This document shows positions 53,919 through 63,357 of a stretch of DNA of 64,000 nt, in pieces. Source of the DNA: VAZQ01 sp034669045. GTDB taxonomy: Bacteria > Pseudomonadota > Alphaproteobacteria > Rhizobiales > Xanthobacteraceae. Made by a program: the position numbers and the translations under genes. Within the stretch, counting starts at the first letter, position 1. The number at the start of each line of letters is the position of its first letter. Under the pieces are notes generated by a model. The model saw only the letters and a list, made by a program, of their open reading frames with translations. It was not told where the DNA came from and searched no databases. Location: positions 1-64,000 of the forward strand of contig JAXDOD010000080.1 in assembly GCA_034669045.1 (NCBI GenBank), given 5' to 3'.

Positions 53919-54647
53919 GTGAATGTCGTCGGTGGCGTACGCGCTGCGTTGGTTGCGGCGGTCGGAATGCTTTGTGGCGTGAGCTGCGCGCTCGCCGAGA
54001 GCGCGGACGACCAATGGTACGACGACCGCTTCCTCATGTTCGGCGGCTTCGATCTCTGGCGCGGCGGGGGCTTCGCACACGGCGGAATGCTGTGGTCGCC
54101 GGAGGGACTCGGCCGCGAGGGGTTCTCCCTCAAGCTCCTGCTTGGCGCCGGCCGTTATCGCTATCGTTCCGGCACCGCCGGGATCACGGCCAGTCAGACG
54201 ATTGCGGCGGCGATGCCGGGCTGGCGCTTCAAGGGCGATCAGTTCGAATTGCTTGTCGCCGCCGGGCTGGATGTACAGGAGCATCGTTTCGTTCCCGAAG
54301 ACCCCGGCAACCGGCTGCGCGGAACCCATTACGGAGTGCGTGTCGGCGCCGACCTCTGGTTCCAGCCGCAACACTGGCTGATGGCCGCGGCCTCGGTATC
54401 GGCGTCGAGCATCGGCACCAGTGTCTGGAGCCGGGTCGCGCTCGGCACCCGTTTCCTCGACCTCGCCTGGGTCGGTCCGGAATTTCTGGCAGCCGGCGAC
54501 GAGACCTACCGCCAATTCCGGATCGGGATGCACGTGACCTCGTTGCGGACGGGACCGCTCGAATGGTCCGCGGGCATCGGCTACGTGCGCGATTCCGACC
54601 AGCGGAGCGGCGCCTATGGGCGCATCGGGATGCTGACGCGGCAGTAG
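53919..54647 (+). CDS. Cellulose biosynthesis protein BcsS family
   Basis: 242 residues from a GTG at 53919 (GGGGG upstream). Signal peptide (AALVAAVGMLCGVSCALA), then beta-rich sequence matching the BcsS family: FLMFGGFDLWRGGGFAHGG, EGFSLKLLLGAGRYRY, WLMAAASVSASSIGTSVWSR. Predicted outer-membrane or periplasmic beta-barrel/sandwich. Such proteins accompany alphaproteobacterial cellulose operons, but no bcsA/bcsB is near; it is an orphan paralogue here. Convergent with the ABC exporter operon, 3 bp apart. Confidence 0.75.
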   Translation: MNVVGGVRAALVAAVGMLCGVSCALAESADDQWYDDRFLMFGGFDLWRGGGFAHGGMLWSPEGLGREGFSLKLLLGAGRYRYRSGTAGITASQTIAAAMPGWRFKGDQFELLVAAGLDVQEHRFVPEDPGNRLRGTHYGVRVGADLWFQPQHWLMAAASVSASSIGTSVWSRVALGTRFLDLAWVGPEFLAAGDETYRQFRIGMHVTSLRTGPLEWSAGIGYVRDSDQRSGAYGRIGMLTRQ

Positions 54648-54650
54648 AAT

Positions 54651-55793
54651 TCAATCCAACGTTCGCCGGAAGCGCGTCACCGCGATGCTCATCGCGATCA
54701 GCATCAGGCCGGCCATGGCGAGCGTGTCGTAGTGCAGGTCGGCCAGCGTCGCGCCCTTGAGCATGATCGAGCGCACGATGCGCAGATAGTGGGTGAGCGG
54801 GAGGAATTCGCCGATCCACTGCGCCCACGACGGCATGCCGGCGAATGGGAACATGAAGCCGGAGAGCATGATGTTGGGCAGGAAGAACATCATGGACATC
54901 TGCATCGCCTGGAGCTGGTTCTGCGCCAGCGTCGAGAACGTGTAGCCGACCGAAAGATTGGTGGTGATGAACAGCGTGCTCAGCAAGGCCAGCAGCAGAA
55001 GACTGCCGAGCAGCGGCACGCCGAACAGGCCGATGCCGAGTCCGATGATCAGGCTCGCCTGCACGAAGCCGACCATGATGTAGGGAACGATCTTGCCGAG
55101 CATGATCTCGATCGGCGTGATCGGCATCGAGAGCAGGCTCTCCATCGTGCCGCGCTCGATCTCGCGCGTCACCGAGAGCGCCGTGAAGATCAGCATGGTC
55201 ATGGTCAGGATGGTGCCGACCAGACCCGGCACGATGTTGAGCGAGCTGTCGCCGGTCGGATTGTAGCGGGCATGGGTGCGGACCTCGAACGGCAGCGTGC
55301 CGCCGTCGGGAATCGAGCGGTCGTGCGTCAGCGCGGTCGCCACCACCTGGCTCAGCGCCGAGATCGCCGACCCCGAGGCGACCGGATCGGTGGCGTCGGC
55401 CGCGACCAGCAGCGCCGGCCGATCGCCGCGCCGCACCGCGCGCTCGAAATTGACCGGGATCTCGACCGCGAACAGCACCGCGCCGGTGGCGAGCAGCCGG
55501 TCGAACTCCGCTTCGTCGGTCGCCACATGCGTGATCTTGAAATACCGGGTGTTCTCGAGCGCGCGCAGGATCGAGCGGCCGAGATCGCTCTGCTCCTGCA
55601 GCAGCACCGCGGTCGGCAGGTTGCGCGGATTGGTGTTGATGGCGTAGCCGAACAGGATGAGCTGCATCAGCGGGATCATGATGATCATCGCGAACGAGAC
55701 GCGGTCGCGCTTGAGCTGGATGAACTCCTTCACCAGCATCGCCCAGGTTCTGCGCCGGAAGCCGCCGGAATCGGATCGCGCGGACACGGTCAT
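54651..55793 (-). CDS. ABC-2 type exporter permease (YhhJ/YbhR-like)
   Basis: 380 residues. One N-terminal helix (MIIMIPLMQLILFGYAINT), a large periplasmic domain (about 50-180), then five helices including LSVTREIERGTMESLLSMPITPIEI, the ABC-2 permease signature. It forms the channel with the ATPase encoded just upstream; their genes overlap by 4 bp (ATGA). With the MFP and TetR genes it is an operon for drug or lipophile export like the YbhGFSR system. Only one permease is present, so it would form a homodimer. Confidence 0.92.
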   Translation of the reverse strand: MTVSARSDSGGFRRRTWAMLVKEFIQLKRDRVSFAMIIMIPLMQLILFGYAINTNPRNLPTAVLLQEQSDLGRSILRALENTRYFKITHVATDEAEFDRLLATGAVLFAVEIPVNFERAVRRGDRPALLVAADATDPVASGSAISALSQVVATALTHDRSIPDGGTLPFEVRTHARYNPTGDSSLNIVPGLVGTILTMTMLIFTALSVTREIERGTMESLLSMPITPIEIMLGKIVPYIMVGFVQASLIIGLGIGLFGVPLLGSLLLLALLSTLFITTNLSVGYTFSTLAQNQLQAMQMSMMFFLPNIMLSGFMFPFAGMPSWAQWIGEFLPLTHYLRIVRSIMLKGATLADLHYDTLAMAGLMLIAMSIAVTRFRRTLD

Positions 55794-56731
55794 TGGAAAT
55801 TGTCCTGCGCCCTGGCCAGGAGGTCGATGAAGACGTCCTCGAGCGAGGGTCGCGAGCGCGTCCAGACCAGCCCCGGCCGCGCGCGATAGGGCGCAATGGC
55901 CGCGTCCAGCACGGCCTCGTCGCGGCCCGAAACGTGCAAGCTGGTGCCGAACGGCACGACCATGTCGACGCCCGGGAGCTTTTCCAGTTCGCCCGCAAGC
56001 TGCAGGAGGTTTTCGCCGTTGGACGCGCTGACCTCATAGGTGGTGAGGTGCGATTGCGCGACCACCTCAGACACCGTGCCATGCACGAGCAGCACGCCAT
56101 AGGCGATATAGGCGATCTCGTGACAGCGCTCGGCCTCGTCCATGTAGTGGGTCGAGACCAGGACGGTGAGACCTTTGGCGGCGAGCGCGTGGATCTCGTT
56201 CCAGAAGTCGCGCCGCGCCTTGGGATCGACGCCGGCCGTGGGTTCGTCGAGCAGCAGGAGCTGCGGGTTCGGCAGCGTGCAGGCGCCGAGCGCGAGCCGC
56301 TGCTTCCAGCCGCCCGAAAGCTCGCCCGCGAGCTGCGCCTCGCGCCCGGAAAGCCCCAGCCGTTCCACCATCTCGCGCGCCGCCTGGACCGGATGCGGCA
56401 GCCCGTAGAGCCGCGCGACGAATTCTAGGTTCTCGCGCACCGACAGGTCCTGGTAGAGGCTGAAGCGCTGCGTCATGTAGCCGACGTGGCGCTTGATCTC
56501 GCCCGCCTGCGTGCGGATGTCGTAGCCGAGACAGGTGCCCTCGCCCTCGTCGGGTGTCAGCAGCCCGGTCAGCATGCGGATGGTCGTGGTCTTGCCCGAG
56601 CCGTTGGGGCCGAGGAAGCCGTAGATCGTGCCGCGCCGGACCTGCATCGAGAGATTGCGCACGACCGGGCGGCCGCCGAAGCGCTTGGTCAGGCCGTGCA
56701 CGTCGATCGCGATGTCGGGCGCCGTCGTCAC
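55790..56731 (-). CDS. ABC exporter ATP-binding protein
   Basis: 313 residues. Walker A GPNGSGKTTT, Q-loop MTQRFSLY, signature LSGGWKQR, Walker B LLLLDEPTAGVDP and the H-loop STHYMDEAE are all intact. A C-terminal domain of about 80 residues (TTYEVSASNGENLL to FQ) is normal for ABC-2 exporters. Its start overlaps the MFP gene by 4 bp and its end overlaps the permease by 4 bp, so all are translationally coupled. Confidence 0.95.
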   Translation of the reverse strand: MTTAPDIAIDVHGLTKRFGGRPVVRNLSMQVRRGTIYGFLGPNGSGKTTTIRMLTGLLTPDEGEGTCLGYDIRTQAGEIKRHVGYMTQRFSLYQDLSVRENLEFVARLYGLPHPVQAAREMVERLGLSGREAQLAGELSGGWKQRLALGACTLPNPQLLLLDEPTAGVDPKARRDFWNEIHALAAKGLTVLVSTHYMDEAERCHEIAYIAYGVLLVHGTVSEVVAQSHLTTYEVSASNGENLLQLAGELEKLPGVDMVVPFGTSLHVSGRDEAVLDAAIAPYRARPGLVWTRSRPSLEDVFIDLLARAQDNFQ

Positions 56732-57513
56732 CGCGCCGCTCCTTCGCCCGCCAGCGTCACGCTCACCGGCTGCCCCACGCGCAGGCGCTCGGGCTGTTCG
56801 GGCCGCGCCTCGATCATGAAGACCAGCTTGGTGCGCTCCTCGCGGCTGTAGATCACCGGCGGCGTGAACTCGGCGCTGCGCGCGATGAAACTGATCTTTG
56901 CGGTGAGATCGCCGGCGCAGCCGTCGCAGTGGATATTCACCACGGCGCCGATCTTGAGCTGCGGCAGCTTGGCCTCGCTCACGTAGAATCGGACCTTGAA
57001 ATTGCCCGGCGGCAGCAGCGCCACCACCGGCCGGTTCGCCGGCACCATTTCGCCGGCGCGGAAATAGATCTGCTCGACCGAGCCCTCGACCGGGCTGAAC
57101 ATCTTGCGGCGCGCGAGCCGCGTCTGCGCGGAGTTGAGCCGCGCCTGCGCGGTCCGCAGGGCGGCTTCGGCGTCCTCGACGGCCTTCTGCGTGCCGGCGT
57201 TCGACCTCAGCAGGGTGATGGCGCGGTCGTAGGCCGCCTGCGCGTTCTTGACCGCGGCTTCCTGCACCTGCAGATCGGCAAGCTGCAGGTCGGCATCCAG
57301 GTTGAACAGCGGCGCGCGCTGCGTGACCTGCTCGCCCTCGCGCACCGCCAGCATCTCGATGCGGCCGGCCTCGTCGGGGCCGACGAAGATCAGGTCGGCC
57401 TCGACCCAGCCCTGGTATGCCGGCGGCTTGCCCTCGTTGCAGCCCGCCAGCGCCAAGGCCGCGGCGAGCGCCATGGCTGCAACAGCGGCGGCGGCGATGC
57501 GGCGGCCGGTCAT
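56728..57513 (-). CDS. HlyD/YbhG-type membrane fusion lipoprotein
   Basis: 261 residues. Lipoprotein signal with LALAGC lipobox (Cys25), a split lipoyl domain (GWVEADLIFVGPDEAGRIEML... and FSPVEGSVEQIYFRAGEMV), a coiled-coil hairpin between them (LQLADLQVQEAAVKNAQAAY, about 80-135) and a beta-barrel (VRFYVSEAKLPQLKIG). It links the inner-membrane ABC exporter to an outer-membrane channel of the TolC type. Overlaps TetR by 4 bp upstream and the ATPase by 4 bp downstream. Confidence 0.92.
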   Translation of the reverse strand: MTGRRIAAAAVAAMALAAALALAGCNEGKPPAYQGWVEADLIFVGPDEAGRIEMLAVREGEQVTQRAPLFNLDADLQLADLQVQEAAVKNAQAAYDRAITLLRSNAGTQKAVEDAEAALRTAQARLNSAQTRLARRKMFSPVEGSVEQIYFRAGEMVPANRPVVALLPPGNFKVRFYVSEAKLPQLKIGAVVNIHCDGCAGDLTAKISFIARSAEFTPPVIYSREERTKLVFMIEARPEQPERLRVGQPVSVTLAGEGAAR

Positions 57514-58193
57514 GACGCGTTCCTTTCGCCGAACAGGATGTCGATATGGGCGCGCAGGAGCTCGCGCACGTCGAGCGGAGCGAAACGGTCGAACAGGCCG
57601 TTCCAGACCAGCGCGACCATGGCGGGCGCGATCAGGAGCTGCGGGAAGCGCGCCAGCGCGTCATTGGGCAACTCGCCGCGGGCGGCGGCGCCCGTCATCA
57701 GCGCGCGCATGATGGGCGTCACGCGCTCGATCACCTCGTGGTAGTAAAACTCGGCGAGTTTCGGGAAGCGCGGCCCCTCGGAGATGATCAGCCGGATCAC
57801 GTCCTTGCGGCGCGTGCCGAAGATCTCGCGCACGAAGATTTCCGCGATGGCCTCCGCCACGACGCGCGCCGGCATGCCGGCCATGGGCGCGGCTTCGAGC
57901 GCGCCGACGACGGGGCTCAGCATGGTGCGCACCAGTTCCTGAAACAGGCTCTCCTTGTCGCGGAAGTACAGATAGATCGTACCCTTGGCGATGCCGGCGC
58001 GCCGGGCGACGTCGTCGAGCCGCGCCGCCGCAAAGCCGCTCGCGGAAAACTCGTCGAGCGCGGCCGTCAGGATCGCCTCGCGCCGCTGCGCCTGGCGTTC
58101 CGCACGCGGCCGCGGGCGCGGCTGCTGCGAAGCTGCGCGCTTGCGCGGTGTCGGCGCCGGCCGGGCCACTTTTCTGGTCGCGCTGGTCGCCAT
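57510..58193 (-). CDS. TetR family transcriptional regulator
   Basis: 227 residues with a basic, Pro-rich N-terminal extension of about 33 residues. The helix-turn-helix follows: ILTAALDEFSASGFAAARLDDVARRAGIAKGTIYLYF (in residues 41-77), the classic TetR_N pattern. The C-terminal ligand domain matches the group often paired with YbhGFSR-type exporters. It is the first gene of the exporter operon, and an 18-bp palindrome lies 18 bp upstream of its start (58212-58229), so autorepression with induction by a transported compound is expected. Confidence 0.93.
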   Translation of the reverse strand: MATSATRKVARPAPTPRKRAASQQPRPRPRAERQAQRREAILTAALDEFSASGFAAARLDDVARRAGIAKGTIYLYFRDKESLFQELVRTMLSPVVGALEAAPMAGMPARVVAEAIAEIFVREIFGTRRKDVIRLIISEGPRFPKLAEFYYHEVIERVTPIMRALMTGAAARGELPNDALARFPQLLIAPAMVALVWNGLFDRFAPLDVRELLRAHIDILFGERNAS

Positions 58194-58211
58194 GGGGTCC
58201 TTGGAAAAATC

Positions 58212-58229
58212 TGACTGACTGGTCAGTCA
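58212..58229. promoter_or_regulatory. Predicted TetR operator
   Basis: TGACTGAC-TG-GTCAGTCA, a perfect 8+8 palindrome with a 2-bp centre, matches the TGACTG/CAGTCA pattern bound by many TetR-family repressors. It sits 18 bp upstream of the tetR ATG, where it would overlap the promoter of the four-gene operon. Confidence 0.9.
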
Positions 58230-58291
58230 TTATTGCAGGATCAAGCCCCGTTCGCAAGCGGCGCGGAGAGGTCATTGAACGGGCAGTGATG

Positions 58292-58322
58292 GCTCCCGGA
58301 TATCGCTTCGCTCATCCGGGCT
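58292..58322. repeat. REP-like palindrome
   Basis: TCCCGGATATCGCTTCGC followed by TCATCCGGGCTAC; same family as the copies at 49708-49786. Confidence 0.75.
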
Positions 58323-58332
58323 ACGCGCTTGA

Positions 58333-58423
58333 GCCGCACGTGTCCCGGACGCGGTGCAGCGCGCAGCACTTGCGCAGCGGTGCACCGCAGAGCCGGACCG
58401 CCACACACCGGGATTGGAACGGT
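58333..58423. repeat. 90-bp dispersed repeat, copy 1
   Basis: Begins GCCGCACGTGTCCCGGACGC, has a GGTGCAGC...GCGGTGCACC self-complementary core, and ends GATTGGAACGGT. It matches 59886-59977 at close to nine positions in ten, in the same orientation, about 1.5 kb away. Confidence 0.85.
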
Positions 58424-58503
58424 TGGCACCTGTGCCTAAAAGGGGAGGAGCAGATCGCCGTTGCCGCACCGGTGTGACTCCGCGCGCCAGCGATCAAGCC
58501 TCC

Positions 58504-58941
58504 TCACCGCGCCGGAAGCGCCTGCGGCACTTCCGGTGCGTCGCTGGTGTCGGAAAAGACCTCGTCGCGGATCAGCCGTTCGGTCACCTCCTGCAGGTAG
58601 GAGCGCAGCTCCGCCTCGAGCTGCCTGAACTCGGGCCAGAGCACCGTTTCCATGAAGCTCCTCGGCAGCCGCACCATCACGGTCGTGCGGCGTTGCCGAT
58701 GATGGCGGTAGGGAGCGAGGCCATAGCGACGGCAGAGCGCCATGAACAGCAGCCGCGCCCACGGGTCGGCGATGGAGAATTGCATCTCGGTCGGGCTCTC
58801 GCGGCGACCCTCCTCGGCGAGCCGGGCGCGGATGCGCCCGAGCGCGGCCTCGGCGGCATCGCGCTCGCCCAGGGTGCCGGCGCCCGCGAACAGCGCCTCG
58901 ATCTTGCGCAACTTGTCGCGCAGTCGCGTGTCGGTAACCAT
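58504..58941 (-). CDS. Protein of unknown function, weakly DUF2786-like N-terminus
   Basis: 145 residues. The N-terminal helix pair (RDKLRKIEALFAGAGTLGERDAAEAALGRI, residues 8-37) resembles the DUF2786 helical repeat; the middle part (WARLLFMALCRRYGLAPYRHHRQRRTTVMVRLPRSF) continues in the same family manner with basic residues and a conserved Cys. The C-terminal 20 residues are disordered. No membrane or signal sequence. I cannot assign a function; rhizobial homologues are hypothetical. Bracketed, together with two small exported-protein genes, by the 90-bp repeats. Confidence 0.7.
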   Translation of the reverse strand: MVTDTRLRDKLRKIEALFAGAGTLGERDAAEAALGRIRARLAEEGRRESPTEMQFSIADPWARLLFMALCRRYGLAPYRHHRQRRTTVMVRLPRSFMETVLWPEFRQLEAELRSYLQEVTERLIRDEVFSDTSDAPEVPQALPAR

Positions 58942-59052
58942 GGCCGCCCGTTGTTGAATGAGCGGGCGATCCCAACATCGTCACCGGCGCGCGTCAACCG
59001 GCGGCGCGTCCATGTCACCAGCAATTCGCGTGGCCAGGCGGCGGCCTGCCTC

Positions 59053-59430
59053 TCAGCCCTTGCCGTCGCAGACGAAGGCGCGGATCACGCAGTCCTTGCC
59101 GCCGTGGCGGTAGCATTGCCGCAGCGCCGTATTCTGGGCCGGCCCGAGCCGCGCGGCGGCGGCGAAACCGAAGGCGCCGCAGGCGTTGCGGCCGTCGATC
59201 GCGAGCGCGGCGCAGTTGCGGTTCATGGCGGTCACGACCTTGCAGTCGCCCGTGCACTTGTCGAGCGCGGCCGTGCGCGCGGCCTGCTCCTTGGTGAAAT
59301 CGTAGGCGAAGCCGTAGGCGCCGCACGGCCCGATCGCGAGCGCGCCTGCGGCATGCGTCGTCGCGATGCCGGCAAGCAGGATGCCGCCTGCCAGGAGCGC
59401 AAGCGCCATGGTCGGTCTGAATGTCGTCAT
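59053..59430 (-). CDS. Exported DUF4189-like cysteine-rich protein
   Basis: 125 residues from the ATG at 59430, behind GAGGGG. Signal peptide (MALALLAGGILLAGIATTHA), then two similar cysteine-containing segments: GPCGAYGFAYDFTKEQAARTAALDKC and NACGAFGFAAAARLGPAQNTALRQC, each followed by short Cys-bearing tails. Seven or eight cysteines imply disulfides in the periplasm. DUF4189-type domains are found singly or in tandem in many proteobacterial exported proteins of unknown role. The neighbouring small gene (59598) may be a single-unit relative. Confidence 0.78.
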   Translation of the reverse strand: MTTFRPTMALALLAGGILLAGIATTHAAGALAIGPCGAYGFAYDFTKEQAARTAALDKCTGDCKVVTAMNRNCAALAIDGRNACGAFGFAAAARLGPAQNTALRQCYRHGGKDCVIRAFVCDGKG

Positions 59431-59597
59431 AAGAGCCCCTCCCCCGAGGAACGGGCTCACGCTAGCGAGGAAGCGTTGCGACTTGGTGAACGGGTTCCAG
59501 GCGGCCGCGGGGCCACCCTGCCCGGCGGGCCGACCATTGGCATTTCGAGGGAAAAACGCGCTATGCTGCCGTCGCGGGGCCGCAACAGGAGAGCGAT

Positions 59598-59804
59598 ATG
59601 AGAGCAGTTCTGGCGACGCTGGCGATCGCGGCGGCCTTGCTTGGCCCGTCCGAGGCATCGGCCTGGGTCTGTCGCGCAGTCGGAGTGGGCGCGGCCGGGG
59701 TCGGGCACGGTCCCAGCGCGGAGCGCGCCAAATACGTCGCGCTGCGCCGGTGCGAACGCGGCAGCATCCTGAACGTCTGCACGATCCAATACTGCCGGCG
59801 CTGA
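59598..59804 (+). CDS. Small exported cysteine-rich protein
   Basis: 68 residues with a signal peptide ending SEASA. The mature part of about 47 residues (AWVCRAVGVGAAGVGHGPS, then AERAKYVALRRCERGSILNVC) has four cysteines and the A-x-x-A-L-x-x-C spacing of a single DUF4189-like unit, similar to halves of the divergent gene at 59053. GAGAG lies upstream of the ATG. Function unknown. Confidence 0.7.
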   Translation: MRAVLATLAIAAALLGPSEASAWVCRAVGVGAAGVGHGPSAERAKYVALRRCERGSILNVCTIQYCRR

Positions 59805-59885
59805 CGTCCACCGGCGGCCTGAATTCAAGCAGTCTTGCACCGATCTTCCGCTCATGCCCGCGCAAGCGCATAGGCGCGGACTTGC

Positions 59886-59977
59886 GCCGCACGTGTCCCG
59901 GACGCGGTGCAGCGCGTAGCACTTGCGCAGCGGTGCACCGCTGATCCGGGACCGCCACAGGCCGAGATTGGAACGGT
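59886..59977. repeat. 90-bp dispersed repeat, copy 2
   Basis: Same sequence family and orientation as 58333-58423. Fragments of the same family also occur inverted at 60049-60074 and degenerate at 29107. Confidence 0.85.
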
Positions 59978-60009
59978 CCCGGGTCTGCAGCGCATCACCC
60001 CCATCCCCA

Positions 60010-60033
60010 CCCTCCCCCGCTTGCGGGGGAGGG
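60010..60033. repeat. CCTCCCCC...GGGGGAGG palindrome
   Basis: A 22-bp perfect palindrome CCTCCCCCGC-TT-less centre to GCGGGGGAGG (60011-60032), flanked by CCCAC / GTGGG-like sequence. It belongs to the same family as the repeats that flank the DUF559 gene at 62.5-62.95 kb. It lies 90 bp from the MobA-like gene's 3' end. Confidence 0.8.
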
Positions 60034-60123
60034 AAGGGTGGGGGCGTGCTGCGCTGCGCCCGGGACACGGCGCAAGTTAGCGCCTATGCGCTTTCGGAGA
60101 CGGGCGGCCACGCAGCAAGGTCG

Positions 60124-61754
<1,631 letters not shown>

Positions 61755-61758
<4 letters not shown>

Positions 61759-62471
61759 GATGCGGGCTCCCGCGCCTGCTCGCGCGGTTTCTTGGCGCCC
61801 GCACGCAGCCGCGCCGTGATCTCGCCCATGATCGCGACCGCGATCTCCGGCGGCGACACCGCGGAAATGTCGAGCCCGATCGGCGAATGGATGCGCGCCA
61901 GCGCGTCGTCGGAAACACCCTGCGCCTTGAGGCGCTCGATGCGGCGCGCATGCGTTTTCTTGGAGCCGAGCGCGCCGATGTAGAAGCAGTCGCGCGCGAG
62001 CGCGTGGGTGAGCGCGGGATCATCGATCTTCGGATCATGCGTGAGCGCGACGAAGGCCGTATAGCGGTCGATGCGAAGCGGCGGCAGCGCCTGGTCCGGC
62101 CACTCGGCGATCACCTGCACGTCGGGGAAACGCTCGCTGGTGGCGAAGGCCGTGCGCGGATCGACGATGGTGACGTCGTAGCCCAGGAGCTTCGCCACCG
62201 GCGCCAGCGCCTGGCTGATATGCACGGCGCCGGTGATGACCAGCCGCGGCGGCGGCACGTGCACGGTGAGGAAGACCTTGCCCTGCGGCGTCTCCTCCAT
62301 GCCGCTCTTGCCGCTGCGGATGTGCCTTTCGATCAGGTCCTGGAGCGGATCGCGCGCGACGTCGGCAGCCTTCACCAGCCGCTGCGCGCCGCTGTCCTGC
62401 TCGGTGACGACGACCACCGCGCGCCGCGCGGCACGTTCGGCGTTGAGGGCGGCGAGGATGTCGAGTTTCAT
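61755..62471 (-). CDS. XdhC family protein, Rossmann-domain half
   Basis: 238 residues. Contains the C-terminal XdhC Rossmann domain: LVITGAVHISQALAPVAKLLGYDVTIVDPR, VALTHDPKIDDPAL, CFYIGALGSKKTHARR and IGLDISAVSPPEIAVAIMGEI, each a family block. XdhC proteins bind the molybdenum cofactor, promote its sulfuration and hand it to xanthine- or CO-dehydrogenase-type enzymes. In this cluster the protein is split: the N-terminal CoxI-type half is a separate gene at 62991. Its start overlaps the DUF559 gene by 4 bp. Confidence 0.92.
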
Positions 62472-62896
62472 CGTTGGCGGTCCGGCAAACTCGGTCGGTC
62501 CCCTCCCCCCTTGCGGGGGAGGGATAGGGAGGGGGGTGGCTGCAGGCTCAAAGCCTCCGCGATACGTTCAAGCACGCCGCGAAGATTTGAATGCACATCA
62601 TTGTTCCAGAATCGCAAAATGATAAATCCCTGCGTGCGCAGCCATGTATCACGCGTCGCATCCCGATCAGCTTCGGTGGCGGCGTGTTGACCGCCATCGA
62701 TCTCGACAATCAACTTCGCTTGCAAGCATGCAAAGTCCGCGACATAGGGACCGATTGGAAACTGACGTCGAAAGGAGGCGCCCAGCAATCGATGTGCGCG
62801 TAGATGCCTCCAAATACGCTTTTCAGCCTCGGTCATGTCGCTGCGAAGCGCGCGGGAAGTCGCGCGCAACTTGGATGACACCATCCGGTGAGGCAT
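62468..62896 (-). CDS. DUF559 (Vsr-like) endonuclease-domain protein
   Basis: 142 residues. The PD-(D/E)XK-type DUF559 core is clear: EKRIWRHLRAHRLLGASFRRQFPIG, YVADFACLQAKLIVEIDGGQH (split here), then GFIILRFWNNDV. Asp in VADFAC and Glu/Asp in VEIDGGQ are likely metal ligands. Function unknown; the fold is that of very-short-patch-repair nicking enzymes. The last ~25 residues (LSLPRKGGGDRPSL) are encoded by a palindromic repeat. An identical inverted 21-nt repeat lies just upstream, and the gene separates two xdhC genes, so it looks inserted. The GAGGGGGG before its ATG is part of the repeat. Confidence 0.88.
   Translation of the reverse strand: MPHRMVSSKLRATSRALRSDMTEAEKRIWRHLRAHRLLGASFRRQFPIGPYVADFACLQAKLIVEIDGGQHAATEADRDATRDTWLRTQGFIILRFWNNDVHSNLRGVLERIAEALSLQPPPSLSLPRKGGGDRPSLPDRQR
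62502..62537. repeat. Palindromic repeat within the DUF559 gene, left copy
   Basis: Starts CCTCCCCCC, turns at TTGC, ends GGGGGAGG (62502-62522), then GGGAGGGGGGT. The first 21 nt recur as an exact inverted copy at 62932-62952. Confidence 0.9.
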
Positions 62897-62901
62897 CGAT
62901 T

Positions 62902-62952
62902 ACCCCCCTCCCGCCGCGCTTCGCGCGTCGACCTCCCCCGCAAGGGGGGAGG
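62902..62952. repeat. Palindromic repeat upstream of the DUF559 gene, right inverted copy
   Basis: Inverted version of the left copy: the 21-nt palindrome at 62932-62952 is identical to 62502-62522 in reverse complement, and ACCCCCCTCCC (62902-62912) mirrors GGGAGGGGGGT. The middle part (GCGCTTCGCGC) differs between copies. It lies entirely in the gap between the DUF559 start and the next xdhC stop. Confidence 0.9.
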
Positions 62953-62990
62953 TGCAGCGAGCATGCGGCACGAAGATTTGGCTCACCACG

Positions 62991-63314
<324 letters not shown>

Positions 63315-63357
63315 CCGTGCCTCCCGCCTCAATCCGTGATCCCCGCCGGAATATAGG

